Shown piece after piece: positions 38,866 through 48,667 of a stretch of DNA of 64,000 nucleotides; within the stretch, counting starts at the first letter, position 1; every line of letters begins with the position of its first letter. The translations under genes and the position numbers were made by a program. A model generated the notes under the pieces. The model did not search any database. It had not been told where the DNA came from and saw only the letters and a program-made list of their open reading frames with translations. Origin of the DNA: Streptococcus pneumoniae (GTDB taxonomy: Bacteria > Bacillota > Bacilli > Lactobacillales > Streptococcaceae); assembly GCF_001096185.1 (NCBI RefSeq), contig NZ_CRPU01000005.1, positions 1 to 64,000 of the forward strand. The letters run 5' to 3'.

Positions 38866-39471
38866 TTATTTAGCTGCTGCGTACAATTCATCTACTTTGT
38901 TCCAGTTGATCACTGAGAAGAAAGCCTTGATGTAGTCAGGACGCACGTTGCGGTATTTCACGTAGTAAGCATGTTCCCAAACGTCCAAGCCCAAGATTGG
39001 TTTTTTACCTTCTGAGATTGGTGTGTCTTGGTTTGCTGTTGAAGTCACTTCAAGTTTACCTTCTTTGTTGACAACCAACCATGCCCATCCTGAACCGAAA
39101 CGAGTTGTTGCTGCTGCAGTGAAGGCTGCTTGGAATTCTTCAAATGAACCAAATGTTGCATCGATTGCTGCTGCCAGTTCTGCTGAAGGAGCTGTTTTTT
39201 CAGGAGTCATCAATTCCCAGAAAAGAGCGTGGTTCAAGTGTCCACCACCATTGTTGATAAGTGCTTGACGGATATCAGCTGGGATAGATTCTACATCAGC
39301 AAGCAAGGCTTCAAGGTCTTCACCAATTTCAGGGTGTTTTTCAAGAGCTGCATTAGCATTGTTGACATAAGTTTGATGGTGTTTGTCATGGTGCAAGTGC
39401 ATTGTTTCCGCATCGATGTATGGTTCCAAAGCGTCGTATGCATATGGAAGATCTGGTAAGATAATAGCCAT
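38866..39471 (-). CDS. sodA: Manganese superoxide dismutase
   Basis: 201-residue cytosolic Fe/Mn-type SOD that removes superoxide, important in a peroxide-producing streptococcus. Ligands fall in [12 protein letters not shown] (His), [10 protein letters not shown] (His) and [12 protein letters not shown] (Asp, His). WLVVN and ANQDTP point to the Mn form. Full length. Single gene with its own promoter and terminator. Confidence 0.97.
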   Translation of the reverse strand: MAIILPDLPYAYDALEPYIDAETMHLHHDKHHQTYVNNANAALEKHPEIGEDLEALLADVESIPADIRQALINNGGGHLNHALFWELMTPEKTAPSAELAAAIDATFGSFEEFQAAFTAAATTRFGSGWAWLVVNKEGKLEVTSTANQDTPISEGKKPILGLDVWEHAYYVKYRNVRPDYIKAFFSVINWNKVDELYAAAK

Positions 39472-39502
39472 CTGTAATACCTCTTTTTCTTTCTATATGA
39501 AA

Positions 39503-39531
39503 ATGATAACGCAAACATTCACTTTTTTCAA
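39503..39531 (-). promoter_or_regulatory. sodA promoter
   Basis: TTGAAA (39526-39531), 17-bp spacer, TATCAT (39503-39508). Confidence 0.6.
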
Positions 39532-39576
39532 GTTTTTTGCTTATAGATGAAGAAATCACTGAAATACTTTCTAATA

Positions 39577-39818
39577 ATACTCTTCGAAAATCTCTTTAAA
39601 CCGCGTCAACGTCGCCTTGCCGTAGGTATATGTTACTGACTTCGTCAGTCTTATCTACAACCTCAAAACAGTGTTTTGAGCTGACTTCGTCAGTTTCATC
39701 CGCAACCTCAAAACAGTGTTTTGAGCTGACTTAGTCAGTTCTATCTACAACCTCAAAGCAGTGCTTTAAGCAACCTGCGGCTAGTTTCCTAGTTTACTCT
39801 TTGATTTTCATTGAGTAT
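39577..39818 (+). repeat. BOX element with three boxB units (A-B-B-B-C)
   Basis: About 242 bp. The boxB unit, CTGACTT(C/A)GTCAGT to GTTTTGAG, repeats exactly every 45 bp, starting at 39636, 39681 and 39726. boxC is CAACCTGCGG to GAGTAT. Sits between sodA and holA. Confidence 0.9.
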
Positions 39819-39887
39819 AAAATAAGCAAATCAGCAAGAAACCCACGACAAGATAATATTGACGCGGGTTATAGTTTCAAAAAAATA

Positions 39888-40925
39888 TCAATTTACCTGA
39901 CTAGCAATCTGCAGGAGTGCCTTTTCAAAAAGGAAACCTTTTTCATAAAGACCTGTTTTAATCTGATAGTCTGTCTCAATCAAATAGGAAATAGCTTGCT
40001 TCAAAAAACTCAAGGAAAGCCCTCGTGAATCTCTCAACGCAAACTTGATTTGATAGGGATTGGGATTGCGTCCAATAAAACTGCCTAAACTACTTGCAAT
40101 CTGCGCTTCTGTTTGCCCAGACTCCGACAAAATTTTCACCTGAGTAAAAGTCCGAAATTGTCCTAACATGACAGCTATGAGCTTAATTTCATCTTCCCCT
40201 TGCAAGGTCAAGTCTCTCACCAAATCGCGCGCCTGATCCATCTTTTTAGTCAGAATAAACTGAGTTAAATCAAAAATATTGTCCTGTAAGGTCTTGGGAA
40301 TAGCGTTGACAATATCCTCTTCCTCGATAACAGAGTCTTCCTTATAGGACTGTAAAAAGAGGAGATTTTTCTGGATTTCGCTAAATTGAAAACCCGACTT
40401 GACGAGAAGATTTTCAAAAGAACGATTGGCAAACTGCAGACCTTGTTTCTGACTCCACTTTTGGAAATACTGGCGCAATTCTTGTTCTTTGGCTTCTACT
40501 GCATCAAAAACCTTGGCATCACGCTTAAGTAATTTAACCAACCGTCTTTTGCTATCCAGCTTTCCTTCTGCAAAGATCAACAACTTGGTTGTTGGCGAAG
40601 GATTGTCAAGGTATTCCTCAAACGACTTAAGCTCATCATCTGTCAAAAAGCGCTTTTTAGCAGTCGTGACATCAACAAAATGGTCTAATATCACGATTTT
40701 CTCATCCGCAAAGAAAGGAAGGCTGACCAACTCCAGTTCTACATCCTTGTAAACCACTTCTTTCATATCAAAGTAGGCAAAGTTGAGGTCAGCAGAATCA
40801 TAGCCAATCTGTTTCAACACTTGACTCTTCATTACTTCAAACTGACCCTGATCTGTCCCTGTAAAAAGGCTCAGGTTCGGTAAATTTGCTAAAGTCAACT
40901 TCTGGCTTTCTTCAATAGCTAGCAT
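39888..40925 (-). CDS. holA: DNA polymerase III delta subunit
   Basis: 345-residue clamp-loader subunit that opens the beta clamp. Domains I/II (AAA-like, degenerate, no Walker A) and the helical collar domain III; LILILDH-type FADEKIVILDHFVDV and LEEYLDNPSPTTKLLIFAEGKLD match HolA. GGAG precedes ATG 40925. pyrDA lies upstream on the same strand. Confidence 0.93.
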   Translation of the reverse strand: MLAIEESQKLTLANLPNLSLFTGTDQGQFEVMKSQVLKQIGYDSADLNFAYFDMKEVVYKDVELELVSLPFFADEKIVILDHFVDVTTAKKRFLTDDELKSFEEYLDNPSPTTKLLIFAEGKLDSKRRLVKLLKRDAKVFDAVEAKEQELRQYFQKWSQKQGLQFANRSFENLLVKSGFQFSEIQKNLLFLQSYKEDSVIEEEDIVNAIPKTLQDNIFDLTQFILTKKMDQARDLVRDLTLQGEDEIKLIAVMLGQFRTFTQVKILSESGQTEAQIASSLGSFIGRNPNPYQIKFALRDSRGLSLSFLKQAISYLIETDYQIKTGLYEKGFLFEKALLQIASQVN

Positions 40926-40958
40926 CGGCTCTCCTTTCTTCTGATTTTTCGATTTAAT

Positions 40959-41894
40959 TTAGTCAATATAGCGCAATTTCCCACGGAAATCTTCTAGGCT
41001 CTCGTACCCTTTTTCCGCCATGATTGCTTTCAGTTCATTGGTAATGCGTTCGAAAGCACCGATGCCTTCTTTATGAAGGGTGGTTCCCACCTGTACCATA
41101 CTCGCTCCACAGAGGATATGCTCAAAGGCATCACGACCAGTCAACACGCCACCTGTTCCGATGATTTGAATTTGAGGGTTTAAGCGTTGATAAAAGGCAT
41201 GAACATTAGCTAGAGCAGTCGGTTTGATATACTCGCCACCAATGCCACCGAAACCATTTTTAGGACGAATAACGACAGACTCATCTTCTATGTAAAGGCC
41301 GTTTCCGATAGAGTTGACGCAGTTGACAAACTTGAGCGGATATTTGTTGAAAATAGCTGCCGCTTGATCAAAGTGAACAATGTCAAAATATGGTGGCAAT
41401 TTAATTCCAAGAGGTTTGGTGAAGTAGGCAAACACCTCTGCTAAAATCCGGTCTGTTGTCTCAAAATCATAGGCAATCTGAGGTTTTCCTGGAACATTTG
41501 GACAGGAGAGGTTTAGCTCAATCAAACCACGAAACTCACTCTCTTGTACTTTTTTCAAGATAGTATGGGTTTCCTCTGGAGACATACCGACTAGAGATAA
41601 GAAGAAAGTTCGTTTTGGCTCTTTTTCCTGCAAATCCAAAAGATAGTCCAAATAATAGTCTAAGCCCTTATTTGGCAAGCCCATAGAGTTGATAGATCCA
41701 AGGGGAACATCTTGGTAACGTGGCTCAGGATTTCCCTGACGAAAGTCCAAAGTCGCTGTCTTTGTGACAAAGGTTCCTGCCGCTGAGTTTTTAACGCCCT
41801 CTAACTCTGCTATCGTCATACAAGCCACACCTGCTGCATTCATCAAACAATTGTCAAACTCAAAACCAGCAATTTGTGTTTTCGTTGATACCAT
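40959..41894 (-). CDS. pyrDA: Dihydroorotate dehydrogenase A (fumarate type)
   Basis: Cytosolic FMN enzyme oxidising dihydroorotate to orotate with fumarate in pyrimidine synthesis. 311 residues: N-terminal [23 protein letters not shown] with the active-site Cys in the class 1A position, [24 protein letters not shown] for FMN phosphate binding. Not next to other pyr genes, as usual for lactic acid bacteria. GGAGGATTAG precedes ATG. Confidence 0.95.
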   Translation of the reverse strand: MVSTKTQIAGFEFDNCLMNAAGVACMTIAELEGVKNSAAGTFVTKTATLDFRQGNPEPRYQDVPLGSINSMGLPNKGLDYYLDYLLDLQEKEPKRTFFLSLVGMSPEETHTILKKVQESEFRGLIELNLSCPNVPGKPQIAYDFETTDRILAEVFAYFTKPLGIKLPPYFDIVHFDQAAAIFNKYPLKFVNCVNSIGNGLYIEDESVVIRPKNGFGGIGGEYIKPTALANVHAFYQRLNPQIQIIGTGGVLTGRDAFEHILCGASMVQVGTTLHKEGIGAFERITNELKAIMAEKGYESLEDFRGKLRYID

Positions 41895-42012
41895 GATTCT
41901 AATCCTCCAGATTCCTTTTATTGCTAATATTATACCACAGTTTTAATTCTAGGTTTACTAGATTCTATGGTTCTATCTATTTATTCGGAAAAGAAAGTCT
42001 AGTGCAGAAGTC

Positions 42013-42181
42013 ATGCTATGGAAACAGCCAGTGTATTGGAAGTTTGAACAAGACTTGGGTCACAGACTTTTGAATGAAATCCAAACAACAAGGAGAAATC
42101 TCAACCTTTATCATTTTTAAAGAAATACATGTAAATCTCTACTTTCGCAAAATAGATTTTCAGAACAGTATCCCAGTATAG
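42013..42181 (+). pseudogene. Possible decayed short reading frame
   Basis: ATG at 42013 opens MLWKQPVYWKFEQDLGHRLL, NEIQTTRRNLNLYHF, stop at 42120; the next frame continues KEIHVNLYFRKIDFQNSIPV, stop at 42181, as if joined before a single-base loss. No ribosome site, no recognised relatives. The rest of 41895-42197 has nothing I can name. Confidence 0.2.
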
Positions 42182-42197
42182 TTAAAAAAACTATAAA

Positions 42198-42217
42198 AAA
42201 GAGGGGATTCCCTCTTT
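42198..42217 (-). terminator. Terminator after metK
   Basis: AAAGAGGG and CCCTCTTT around GATT; U-tract on the minus strand. Confidence 0.85.
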
Positions 42218-42228
42218 CTTCAATTCAT

Positions 42229-43419
42229 TTATTTTACTGCTTCTTTCAAAGCATCTACCTTATCCAAACGTTCCCATGGAAGGTCAATATCTGTACGTCC
42301 CATGTGTCCATAAGCTGCTGTTTGACGGTAGATTGGACGTTTAAGATCCAGCATTTGGATAATTCCTGCAGGGCGAAGGTCAAAGATTTGACGAGCTGCT
42401 TTTTCAAGCTTACTTTCAGCTACTGTTCCTGTACCGAAAGTATCGATACGAACAGAAACAGGTTGCGCAACACCGATAGCGTAGGCCAATTGCACTTCTG
42501 CCTTCTTAGCAAGACCCGCTGCAACGATATTCTTGGCAATATAACGAGCCGCATATGAGGCAGAACGGTCCACCTTAGTCGCATCCTTACCAGAGAAGGC
42601 ACCACCACCGTGACGAGAGTAGCCACCATAGGTATCCACGATAATCTTACGACCAGTCAAGCCTGAGTCACCTTGAGGCCCACCGATTACAAAACGACCA
42701 GTAGGATTGATGAAGAATTTTGTTTGCGCATCCAAGTAAGAGGCTGGAATCACCTCTTTGATAACCTTGCTAATGACATCATTGTGAATTTGTTCGTTGC
42801 TAACTTCTGGATCGTGCTGAGTTGAAATCACGACTGTATCCACACGTACTGGACGGTCATTTTCATCATACTCAACTGTAACTTGTGATTTAGCATCTGG
42901 GCGAAGATAGCTGATTTCCCCAGACTTGCGAAGTTCTGCCAGACGACGAACCAATTTATGACTGAGTGAGATTGGAAGTGGCATGAGTTCTTCTGTTTCA
43001 TCCACTGCAAAGCCAAACATGAGCCCTTGGTCTCCAGCACCAATCAAGTCCAGCGGATCTTGGTCTGCATTCCCACGAACCTCCAAGGCTTCGTTAACAC
43101 CTTGGGCAATGTCTGGTGACTGCTCAACAAGTGACGGATGGACTCCCACCGTCTCAGCAGAAAAACCATATTCTGTATTGGTATATCCAATCTCTGCAAT
43201 GGTATCACGAACCACACGGTTAATATCTACATAGGCATTTGTAGAAATTTCACCAAAAACGTGGACAGATCCAGTGTATACAGCTGTCTCAGCAGCAACG
43301 TGCGCCTCTGGATCCTTGGCTAAAATAGCATCCAAAATCGCATCTGAAATTTGGTCTGCAATCTTATCTGGATGCCCCTCAGATACAGATTCAGACGTGA
43401 ATAATTTACGTTCTGACAT
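42229..43419 (-). CDS. metK: S-adenosylmethionine synthetase
   Basis: Makes SAM from methionine and ATP. 396 residues: [50 protein letters not shown] (P-loop and metal sites), all intact. The gene is controlled by a long leader in the style of the SMK (SAM-III) riboswitch, with GGGGGG ribosome site sequestered when SAM binds. Confidence 0.97.
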   Translation of the reverse strand: MSERKLFTSESVSEGHPDKIADQISDAILDAILAKDPEAHVAAETAVYTGSVHVFGEISTNAYVDINRVVRDTIAEIGYTNTEYGFSAETVGVHPSLVEQSPDIAQGVNEALEVRGNADQDPLDLIGAGDQGLMFGFAVDETEELMPLPISLSHKLVRRLAELRKSGEISYLRPDAKSQVTVEYDENDRPVRVDTVVISTQHDPEVSNEQIHNDVISKVIKEVIPASYLDAQTKFFINPTGRFVIGGPQGDSGLTGRKIIVDTYGGYSRHGGGAFSGKDATKVDRSASYAARYIAKNIVAAGLAKKAEVQLAYAIGVAQPVSVRIDTFGTGTVAESKLEKAARQIFDLRPAGIIQMLDLKRPIYRQTAAYGHMGRTDIDLPWERLDKVDALKEAVK

Positions 43420-43426
43420 AAAAATG

Positions 43427-43668
43427 TCCCCCCTTAAAAATAGTGTTATAGAGTTACAAAGTACTGGTAGGTATTTCCATCATCTAAGAGTTACGACGCG
43501 AAAGAAATAAAAACTATACTCTTTTATTTCTGAAACTAGTAAGGCGCATAGGGTGACCGCATTATAGCGGCAACCGTAGAATGACGAGTGACTTTGGAGC
43601 CGTCATTCTTTGCGAGTTACAAAGTACTGAAAACTCTTCGTAATAAATACCTACCATCTTATCGGGAC
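43427..43668 (-). ncRNA. SMK-box (SAM-III) type riboswitch in metK leader, expanded
   Basis: On the minus strand, GTCCCGA (43662-43668) faces the ribosome site AAGGGGGGA (43427-43435), the usual anti-SD/SD pair. GGTAGGTATTT (43645-43655) is exactly complementary to AAATACCTACC (43466-43476), so the core helix is closed across about 170 nt that hold further hairpins (AATGACG/CGTCATT). CAGTACTTTGTAACTC, part of the conserved 3' core, occurs twice (43451-43466 and 43614-43629). A TATAAT -10 lies at 43684-43689. Confidence 0.7.
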
Positions 43669-43683
43669 TATATAACTTTATCA

Positions 43684-43692
43684 TTATACCAT
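43684..43692 (-). promoter_or_regulatory. metK promoter -10
   Basis: TGGTATAAT extended -10 upstream of the riboswitch; no convincing -35. Confidence 0.55.
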
Positions 43693-43790
43693 TTTTCAAC
43701 ACAATTTGCAGTTCTTAATGTAGTGTTTCGGTTTAGATAGTTCGTTCTCATAAAGCAAAAAGTTGAAGCTCAGTACTCCAACAATTACTA

Positions 43791-45134
43791 TTAAAATGTT
43801 TGGCGTTTTGCTTTACGCTCTGCACGACCGCGAGCACGATTTTCAGCACGCTTGGTCTTGCGGCGTTTTTCATCAACCGCCCACTGGATTTTTTTCTTAT
43901 AACCCGGTTTGACTTTTTTCTTTTTCTTTTTAACCAAACCAATCATTTCGATATCAAGCTTATCTTGTTTTTTCTCACGGTTAGCACGACGATCACGGTC
44001 ATAGGTATCTTGAAATTCTCCGTCTTTAACCATCTTAGGTGTAAACTTGATTCCCAATTTCTCCAACTCACGGATATCCGAGTCATCACTTGGTTGGTAA
44101 AGGGTAATAGCTGTACCTGGTAGGCCATTTCGTCCAGTACGACCAACTCGATGAACAAAAAAGGACAAGTCTTGCGGAATGGCATCATTGATGACATGGC
44201 TGACACCTTCAATGTCAATTCCACGCGCCGCCAAATCTGTTGCGACAATGTACTCAAAATCCAGATTTTTCACCTGATTCATGATTCGCTTACGTTCACG
44301 AGGGGCAATATCTCCATGAATTTTTGCCACCTTCAAGCCTTGAGCAGTCAGATATGAATGCAATTCATCAGCACGCGTTTTAGTGTTAACAAAAATCATT
44401 GCCAAATAGGGTTGCATCAACTGAGTCAACTGGTAAATTTGAGCATTCTTATCACGTCCCTTAGTAGAAATCAACCAATTATCAATAGTGTCAGAAATGA
44501 CCGTTTTGGTCTTGATTTTCTCCATGACAGGATTTGACAAGTATTTTTTCAAGAATGGTTGCAACTTTTGTGGAATAGTCGCTGAGAAGACCATGAATTG
44601 CAAGTCTTTGGGAAGGCTTCCAGCAATCTTATCAACAGTTTCCAAGAATCCCATATCCAAGGTCATGTCTGCCTCATCAACCACAAAGGTCTTGGCTTTA
44701 TGAATAGCTAAATCACCAGATTTAACCAAATCGTAGATACGGCCTGGTGTTCCGATAACAATATGAGGTTGATTGCTTGCCAATTTGTCAATCTGACGAG
44801 CCTTATCTGTCCCTCCCACGTAATTAACCACACGAACTTCCACTTCTGAGTGGGCCGCAATCTGACGAGCTGCTTGGTAAATCTGAGTAGCCAACTCACG
44901 ACTCGGTGCCGTAATCACTGCTTGTACACTATCGCTATCTTCATCTAATTGCTGGAAAATCGGTAACAAGAAAGTGTGAGTCTTACCTGAACCTGTTTTT
45001 GATTCTCCAACCAAATCTCGGCCTGCCAAGACAATGGGAATCAACTTATCTTGTACCTCTGTTGGAGTTGTAAATTTCAACTCCTCCAAGGCTTCTCTAA
45101 TATAGTTTTTAAATTGAAATTTCGTAAATGACAT
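43791..45134 (-). CDS. DEAD-box RNA helicase (CshB-like)
   Basis: 447-residue ATP-dependent RNA helicase for ribosome assembly or mRNA turnover. Motifs: Q motif, AGRDLVGESKTGSGKTHTFL (I), PSRELA (Ia), TPGR, VVDEADMTLD (DEAD), SAT, HRVGRTGR (VI). The C-terminus (about 380-447) is strongly basic (KKKKKKVKPGYKKK), likely RNA binding. Sits between metK and a BOX. Confidence 0.95.
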   Translation of the reverse strand: MSFTKFQFKNYIREALEELKFTTPTEVQDKLIPIVLAGRDLVGESKTGSGKTHTFLLPIFQQLDEDSDSVQAVITAPSRELATQIYQAARQIAAHSEVEVRVVNYVGGTDKARQIDKLASNQPHIVIGTPGRIYDLVKSGDLAIHKAKTFVVDEADMTLDMGFLETVDKIAGSLPKDLQFMVFSATIPQKLQPFLKKYLSNPVMEKIKTKTVISDTIDNWLISTKGRDKNAQIYQLTQLMQPYLAMIFVNTKTRADELHSYLTAQGLKVAKIHGDIAPRERKRIMNQVKNLDFEYIVATDLAARGIDIEGVSHVINDAIPQDLSFFVHRVGRTGRNGLPGTAITLYQPSDDSDIRELEKLGIKFTPKMVKDGEFQDTYDRDRRANREKKQDKLDIEMIGLVKKKKKKVKPGYKKKIQWAVDEKRRKTKRAENRARGRAERKAKRQTF

Positions 45135-45232
45135 AATATCCTCGATTCTATCTATCCTATCAATTATACCACATTTTATTCCATTTCAGTAGTCTCACTT
45201 ATTTAGGCTATTTCCAGTAGCTTTTCTAGTCA

Positions 45233-45264
45233 AAAAAAGGCTGGAATTTGTGAATCCCAACCTC
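45233..45264 (-). terminator. Terminator downstream of the EEP gene and its BOX
   Basis: Minus strand GGTTGGGATT, loop, AATTCCAGCC then T7. It lies about 160 bases past the stop of the 45426-46241 gene; the BOX would be transcribed as 3' UTR. Confidence 0.7.
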
Positions 45265-45269
45265 TTTTC

Positions 45270-45419
45270 ATACTCAATGAAAATTAAAGAGCAAACTAGG
45301 AAACTAGCCGCAGGTTGCTCAAAACACTGTTTTGAGGTTGCAGATAGAACTGACGAAGTCAGTAACATCTATACGGCAAGGCGACGTTGACGTGGTTTGA
45401 AGAGATTTTCGAAGAGTAT
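45270..45419 (-). repeat. BOX element (A-B-C), reverse orientation
   Basis: Starts ATACTCAATGAAAATTAAAG and ends TTCGAAGAGTAT, one boxB. Its boxA end is 7 bases from the stop of the gene upstream. Confidence 0.9.
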
Positions 45420-45425
45420 CAGTTA

Positions 45426-46241
45426 TTATTTCCAGTTTAAAGTAGCATTTAAGCCATAGTGATCACTCACTTGTGGATTCTTATTACCATCAAATACGAC
45501 ATGTAAATTTTCCACCGCTAACTCTTTGGTAGTAAAGACATAATCGATTCGAAGGGGTTCAGTGTTCCCTTTCCAGCCATCAATTTCTGGTGGAACGGTA
45601 TAGCTACCGCTTTTCTCTTGAGCAACTTCAAAAGCGTCTTGTAAGCCTAATGGACTAGCTAAAATAGCTTGGTAACCTTCCTGTCCAGCTGGATTGTTAA
45701 AATCTCCAGCTAGTAAAAGTGGCTTGTTCAATTCTTTCAAGACAGCCTCAAATCGTGCCCATTCTTCTTGGAAACCTTTATCCCACCAAGAAAGGTGGAC
45801 ACTTGCAACTGCAAGTTCCTTACCATCAACTACAGTTTCAGCCAAGGCAACACGACGAGTATGATAGTCTGTTGGATCATCCACATCTGAAACTAAAATT
45901 TCTCTGGCTTCAATAGGTGTTTTAGACAAGATAGCCACACCTTCGTGGTAGCGATCATAACCGATATGATTATAGGCCCAAGTCCAGTAGTAATTTTTCC
46001 CTTGCTCAGACAACTTTTCAACCAAGAGTCTAACATAGTGATCTTGGTGAATAGGCTCAGCAGCTGGCAAAGCTTGATAAAGGTCATTAACCTCCACCTC
46101 TGGCGAAGTGATCTCCTGATTGATTTCTTGGAAACAAATCAAATCATAGTCCTTTTCAAGAATATCTTCAAGCAAAATCTGGAATTTTTCCTCTGCTTCT
46201 TTCTCCATCCAACTGTGAGTATTGAGTGTTAAAAATTTCAT
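45426..46241 (-). CDS. Endonuclease/exonuclease/phosphatase family protein
   Basis: 271-residue EEP fold. FQEINQE (metal Glu), HLSWWDKGFQEEW (His), AGDFNNPAGQ (Asp/Asn), DYVFTTKEL, VSDHYGLNATL (Asp-His) are all present. Relatives include nucleases, sphingomyelinases and inositol phosphatases; no signal peptide, so a cytosolic substrate. Separated from ptsG by a hairpin. Confidence 0.88.
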   Translation of the reverse strand: MKFLTLNTHSWMEKEAEEKFQILLEDILEKDYDLICFQEINQEITSPEVEVNDLYQALPAAEPIHQDHYVRLLVEKLSEQGKNYYWTWAYNHIGYDRYHEGVAILSKTPIEAREILVSDVDDPTDYHTRRVALAETVVDGKELAVASVHLSWWDKGFQEEWARFEAVLKELNKPLLLAGDFNNPAGQEGYQAILASPLGLQDAFEVAQEKSGSYTVPPEIDGWKGNTEPLRIDYVFTTKELAVENLHVVFDGNKNPQVSDHYGLNATLNWK

Positions 46242-46259
46242 TCTTTTCTCCCAAAATAA

Positions 46260-46285
46260 GAGGTTGGAATACAGCTTCCAACCTC
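46260..46285 (-). terminator. Hairpin after ptsG
   Basis: GAGGTTGGAA and TTCCAACCTC pair perfectly; short U-run follows, so termination may be partial. Confidence 0.7.
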
Positions 46286-46292
46286 AAGTATA

Positions 46293-48473
46293 TTACAATT
46301 CTACTTTAGCAACTGCTGTTTTAGCTGCAAGAGAACCTGTTTTTTCTAATTTAACTGATTTAATTGCATCACCATTTGTGAAGACAACTACTGTTGAAGT
46401 TTCACGTCCTGCTGCACGGATAGCATCCAAGTCAGCTGTGACAAGGAGATCTCCTGCTGCAACTTTTTGTCCTTCAGCAACATGAACTGTAAATGGTTTA
46501 CCTTCAAGACTTACTGTGTCCAAACCAATGTGAACCAATACTTCAAGACCTGCTTCAGTCACAATACCAAGAGCATGTTTTGTTGGGAAGATGCTTGATA
46601 CAGTACCTGAAACTGGAGATACAATGTTTCCATTTGCAGGTTCTACTGCAAATCCATCACCCATCATTTTTTGAGCAAATACTGGATCTTTTACTTGTTC
46701 CAAAGCAACAACTTGACCGTCTGCTACTGAGTAAACTTCCTCAGTAAGACCTTTGAAATGAACAGTGTTTTGTTGTGCTTCAGTCATTTGGCTTGGAAGA
46801 GTTTCAGGAATGATTTCACCTGAATCAAGAATATCTTGGATATCAGATTTCAATACGTCAGCTTTTGGACCGTAGATAGCTTGAACCCCTTGTCCTTTCA
46901 TGACAAGACCCATAGCTCCTTCTGCTTTCCATTGCTCTGCATTTCCTACTTTATCTGCATCTTTAACAGTTACACGAAGACGAGTCATACATGCGTCTAC
47001 ATCAACGATGTTTGCACGTCCACCAAGAAGGTTAATAATGTTTACAGCTTGAGAACCAGCTGCAACTTTCACTTCGCTGCTAGCTTCTTCTGAACCTTCA
47101 GCAGTTTCATAGTTTCCGTTACGTCCTGGAGTTGCGTAGTTGAATTTTTGAATCATGAAGTTTGCGATAAAGTACATGATTACAGCAAAGAGAACAGTTA
47201 CCCAAACGAAGTTAATGATATCCATACCGATACCAGCACTGATTGCAATAGGTGTACGAGTCAAGAACTCGATTGAACCGAATGAGTGCATACGTAGGTT
47301 TACAACGTCAGCCATAGCGAAGGCAGCACCTTGAACAAGTGAGTAAACAAGATACATAGGTGTTGCTACGAACATGAACATGTATTCGATTGGTTCAGTA
47401 ACCCCTGTCAAGAATGTTGCAAGAGCTGTCGCAATCATCATACCTTTGTATTTGTGTTTCTTGTCAGCATCAACATTACGGTAGATAGCCACAACCACAC
47501 CCATCAAGATACCGAATGAACCAATCATTTGTCCAACTTTGAAACGAGCTGGATGAACAGTATCCAACAAGTGTTGGTATTGAGTAGCATCAGTACCTTT
47601 AAGGTTTACAAGGTCTGTTACCCATGCAAGCCAAAGTGGATCTTGACCAAATACTTGGCTACCTTTTGCTGCACCAGTTAGGACCTCATAAGTACCACCA
47701 AGAGCTGTGTAGTTCATTGGGATAGTCAACATGTGGTGAAGACCAAATGGTAAGAGCAAACGTTCCAATGTACCATACAAGAATGGTGCAAGGATTGGAG
47801 CAGTTTCTTGTGAGTTAGCAATCCAGATACCAAAGCTATTGATACCAGTTTGCACAAGTGGCCAGAAAGCTGAAAGTACAATTGCAGCAATTATTGAACG
47901 AAGAATAACTACAAACGGTACAAAACGTTTTCCGTTAAAGAATGAAAGTGCATCAGGAAGCTTACGGAAGTTATAGTATTTATTGTAAGCAGTTGCTCCA
48001 ATAAAACCAGAAATAATCCCTACGAACACACCCATGTTAAGTGCTGGGGCTTCCATAACACTAATGAAGTAATCAGCAACTTTGATTTGCCCACCCAATA
48101 GTGTTGAAACCATAGCATCTGGATTTTTCAACATATCGCCTGATACACCAAAGATTGTACCAGTGATACGGTTAATCAAGATGAAGGCAAGACCAGCGGC
48201 GAAAGCACCACCAGCACGTTCTTTAGCCCAGCTACCTCCAATGGCTAGGGCGAACAAGATATGAAGGTTAACGATAACTCCCCAACCGATTTGTTCTAGT
48301 ACACCACCAGTAATAACAAGTGGTGCAAAGGTTGGGTTAATCATCACGATAGACTTACCGATTGAAATCATCAAACCGGCAGCAGGCATAACCGCGATAA
48401 CCACCATCAAAGCCTTACCGAATTTTTGCCAAAATTCGAAAGACAAGACATTTTTGAATGTATCTTTCATCAT
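46293..48473 (-). CDS. ptsG: Glucose-type PTS enzyme IICBA
   Basis: 726-residue sugar transporter/kinase: IIC membrane domain (about 1-430, ten or so spans, GVTEPIEYMFMFV signature), IIB with phospho-Cys in VDACMTRLRV (about 490), IIA with His633 and active-site His648 (EVLVHIGLDTV). Phosphorylates glucose or a related hexose during import with PEP. The cre-like palindrome downstream of its promoter suggests CcpA control. GGAGATTTGA-type ribosome site. Confidence 0.92.
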   Translation of the reverse strand: MMKDTFKNVLSFEFWQKFGKALMVVIAVMPAAGLMISIGKSIVMINPTFAPLVITGGVLEQIGWGVIVNLHILFALAIGGSWAKERAGGAFAAGLAFILINRITGTIFGVSGDMLKNPDAMVSTLLGGQIKVADYFISVMEAPALNMGVFVGIISGFIGATAYNKYYNFRKLPDALSFFNGKRFVPFVVILRSIIAAIVLSAFWPLVQTGINSFGIWIANSQETAPILAPFLYGTLERLLLPFGLHHMLTIPMNYTALGGTYEVLTGAAKGSQVFGQDPLWLAWVTDLVNLKGTDATQYQHLLDTVHPARFKVGQMIGSFGILMGVVVAIYRNVDADKKHKYKGMMIATALATFLTGVTEPIEYMFMFVATPMYLVYSLVQGAAFAMADVVNLRMHSFGSIEFLTRTPIAISAGIGMDIINFVWVTVLFAVIMYFIANFMIQKFNYATPGRNGNYETAEGSEEASSEVKVAAGSQAVNIINLLGGRANIVDVDACMTRLRVTVKDADKVGNAEQWKAEGAMGLVMKGQGVQAIYGPKADVLKSDIQDILDSGEIIPETLPSQMTEAQQNTVHFKGLTEEVYSVADGQVVALEQVKDPVFAQKMMGDGFAVEPANGNIVSPVSGTVSSIFPTKHALGIVTEAGLEVLVHIGLDTVSLEGKPFTVHVAEGQKVAAGDLLVTADLDAIRAAGRETSTVVVFTNGDAIKSVKLEKTGSLAAKTAVAKVEL

Positions 48474-48498
48474 TCAAATCTCCTTTATTTTTATTTAG

Positions 48499-48523
48499 GC
48501 AAACGTTTTACGAAAACGTTTGC
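48499..48523 (-). promoter_or_regulatory. Cre-like palindrome in the ptsG leader
   Basis: Arms GCAAACGTTTT and AAAACGTTTGC, perfect over 11 bp, with a 3-nt centre. It contains a match to the CcpA consensus (TGCAAACGTTTTC) on each strand. It lies about 16 bases below the -10, in a roadblock position. Confidence 0.7.
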
Positions 48524-48538
48524 ACCTTTTATGATTTA

Positions 48539-48566
48539 ATTATACCACTTTAATTTTTTTTGTAAA
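48539..48566 (-). promoter_or_regulatory. ptsG promoter
   Basis: TTTACA (48561-48566), 16-bp spacer, TATAAT (48539-48544). Confidence 0.75.
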
Positions 48567-48667
48567 GGCTTTTATTCAAAAAAATCCTCTTTTTTCAAAA
48601 AGCTAACTTCTCAAAGCAACTTCTACTTGCCTGACCAAAGTGGAAATTAGTCTAAAACGGATTTTTA

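Noticed and set aside
43480-43640. Separate small RNA gene or tRNA in the metK leader
   Set aside because: No promoter or terminator bounds it, and the flanking complementary arms make it part of the leader RNA. No cloverleaf with T-loop found.
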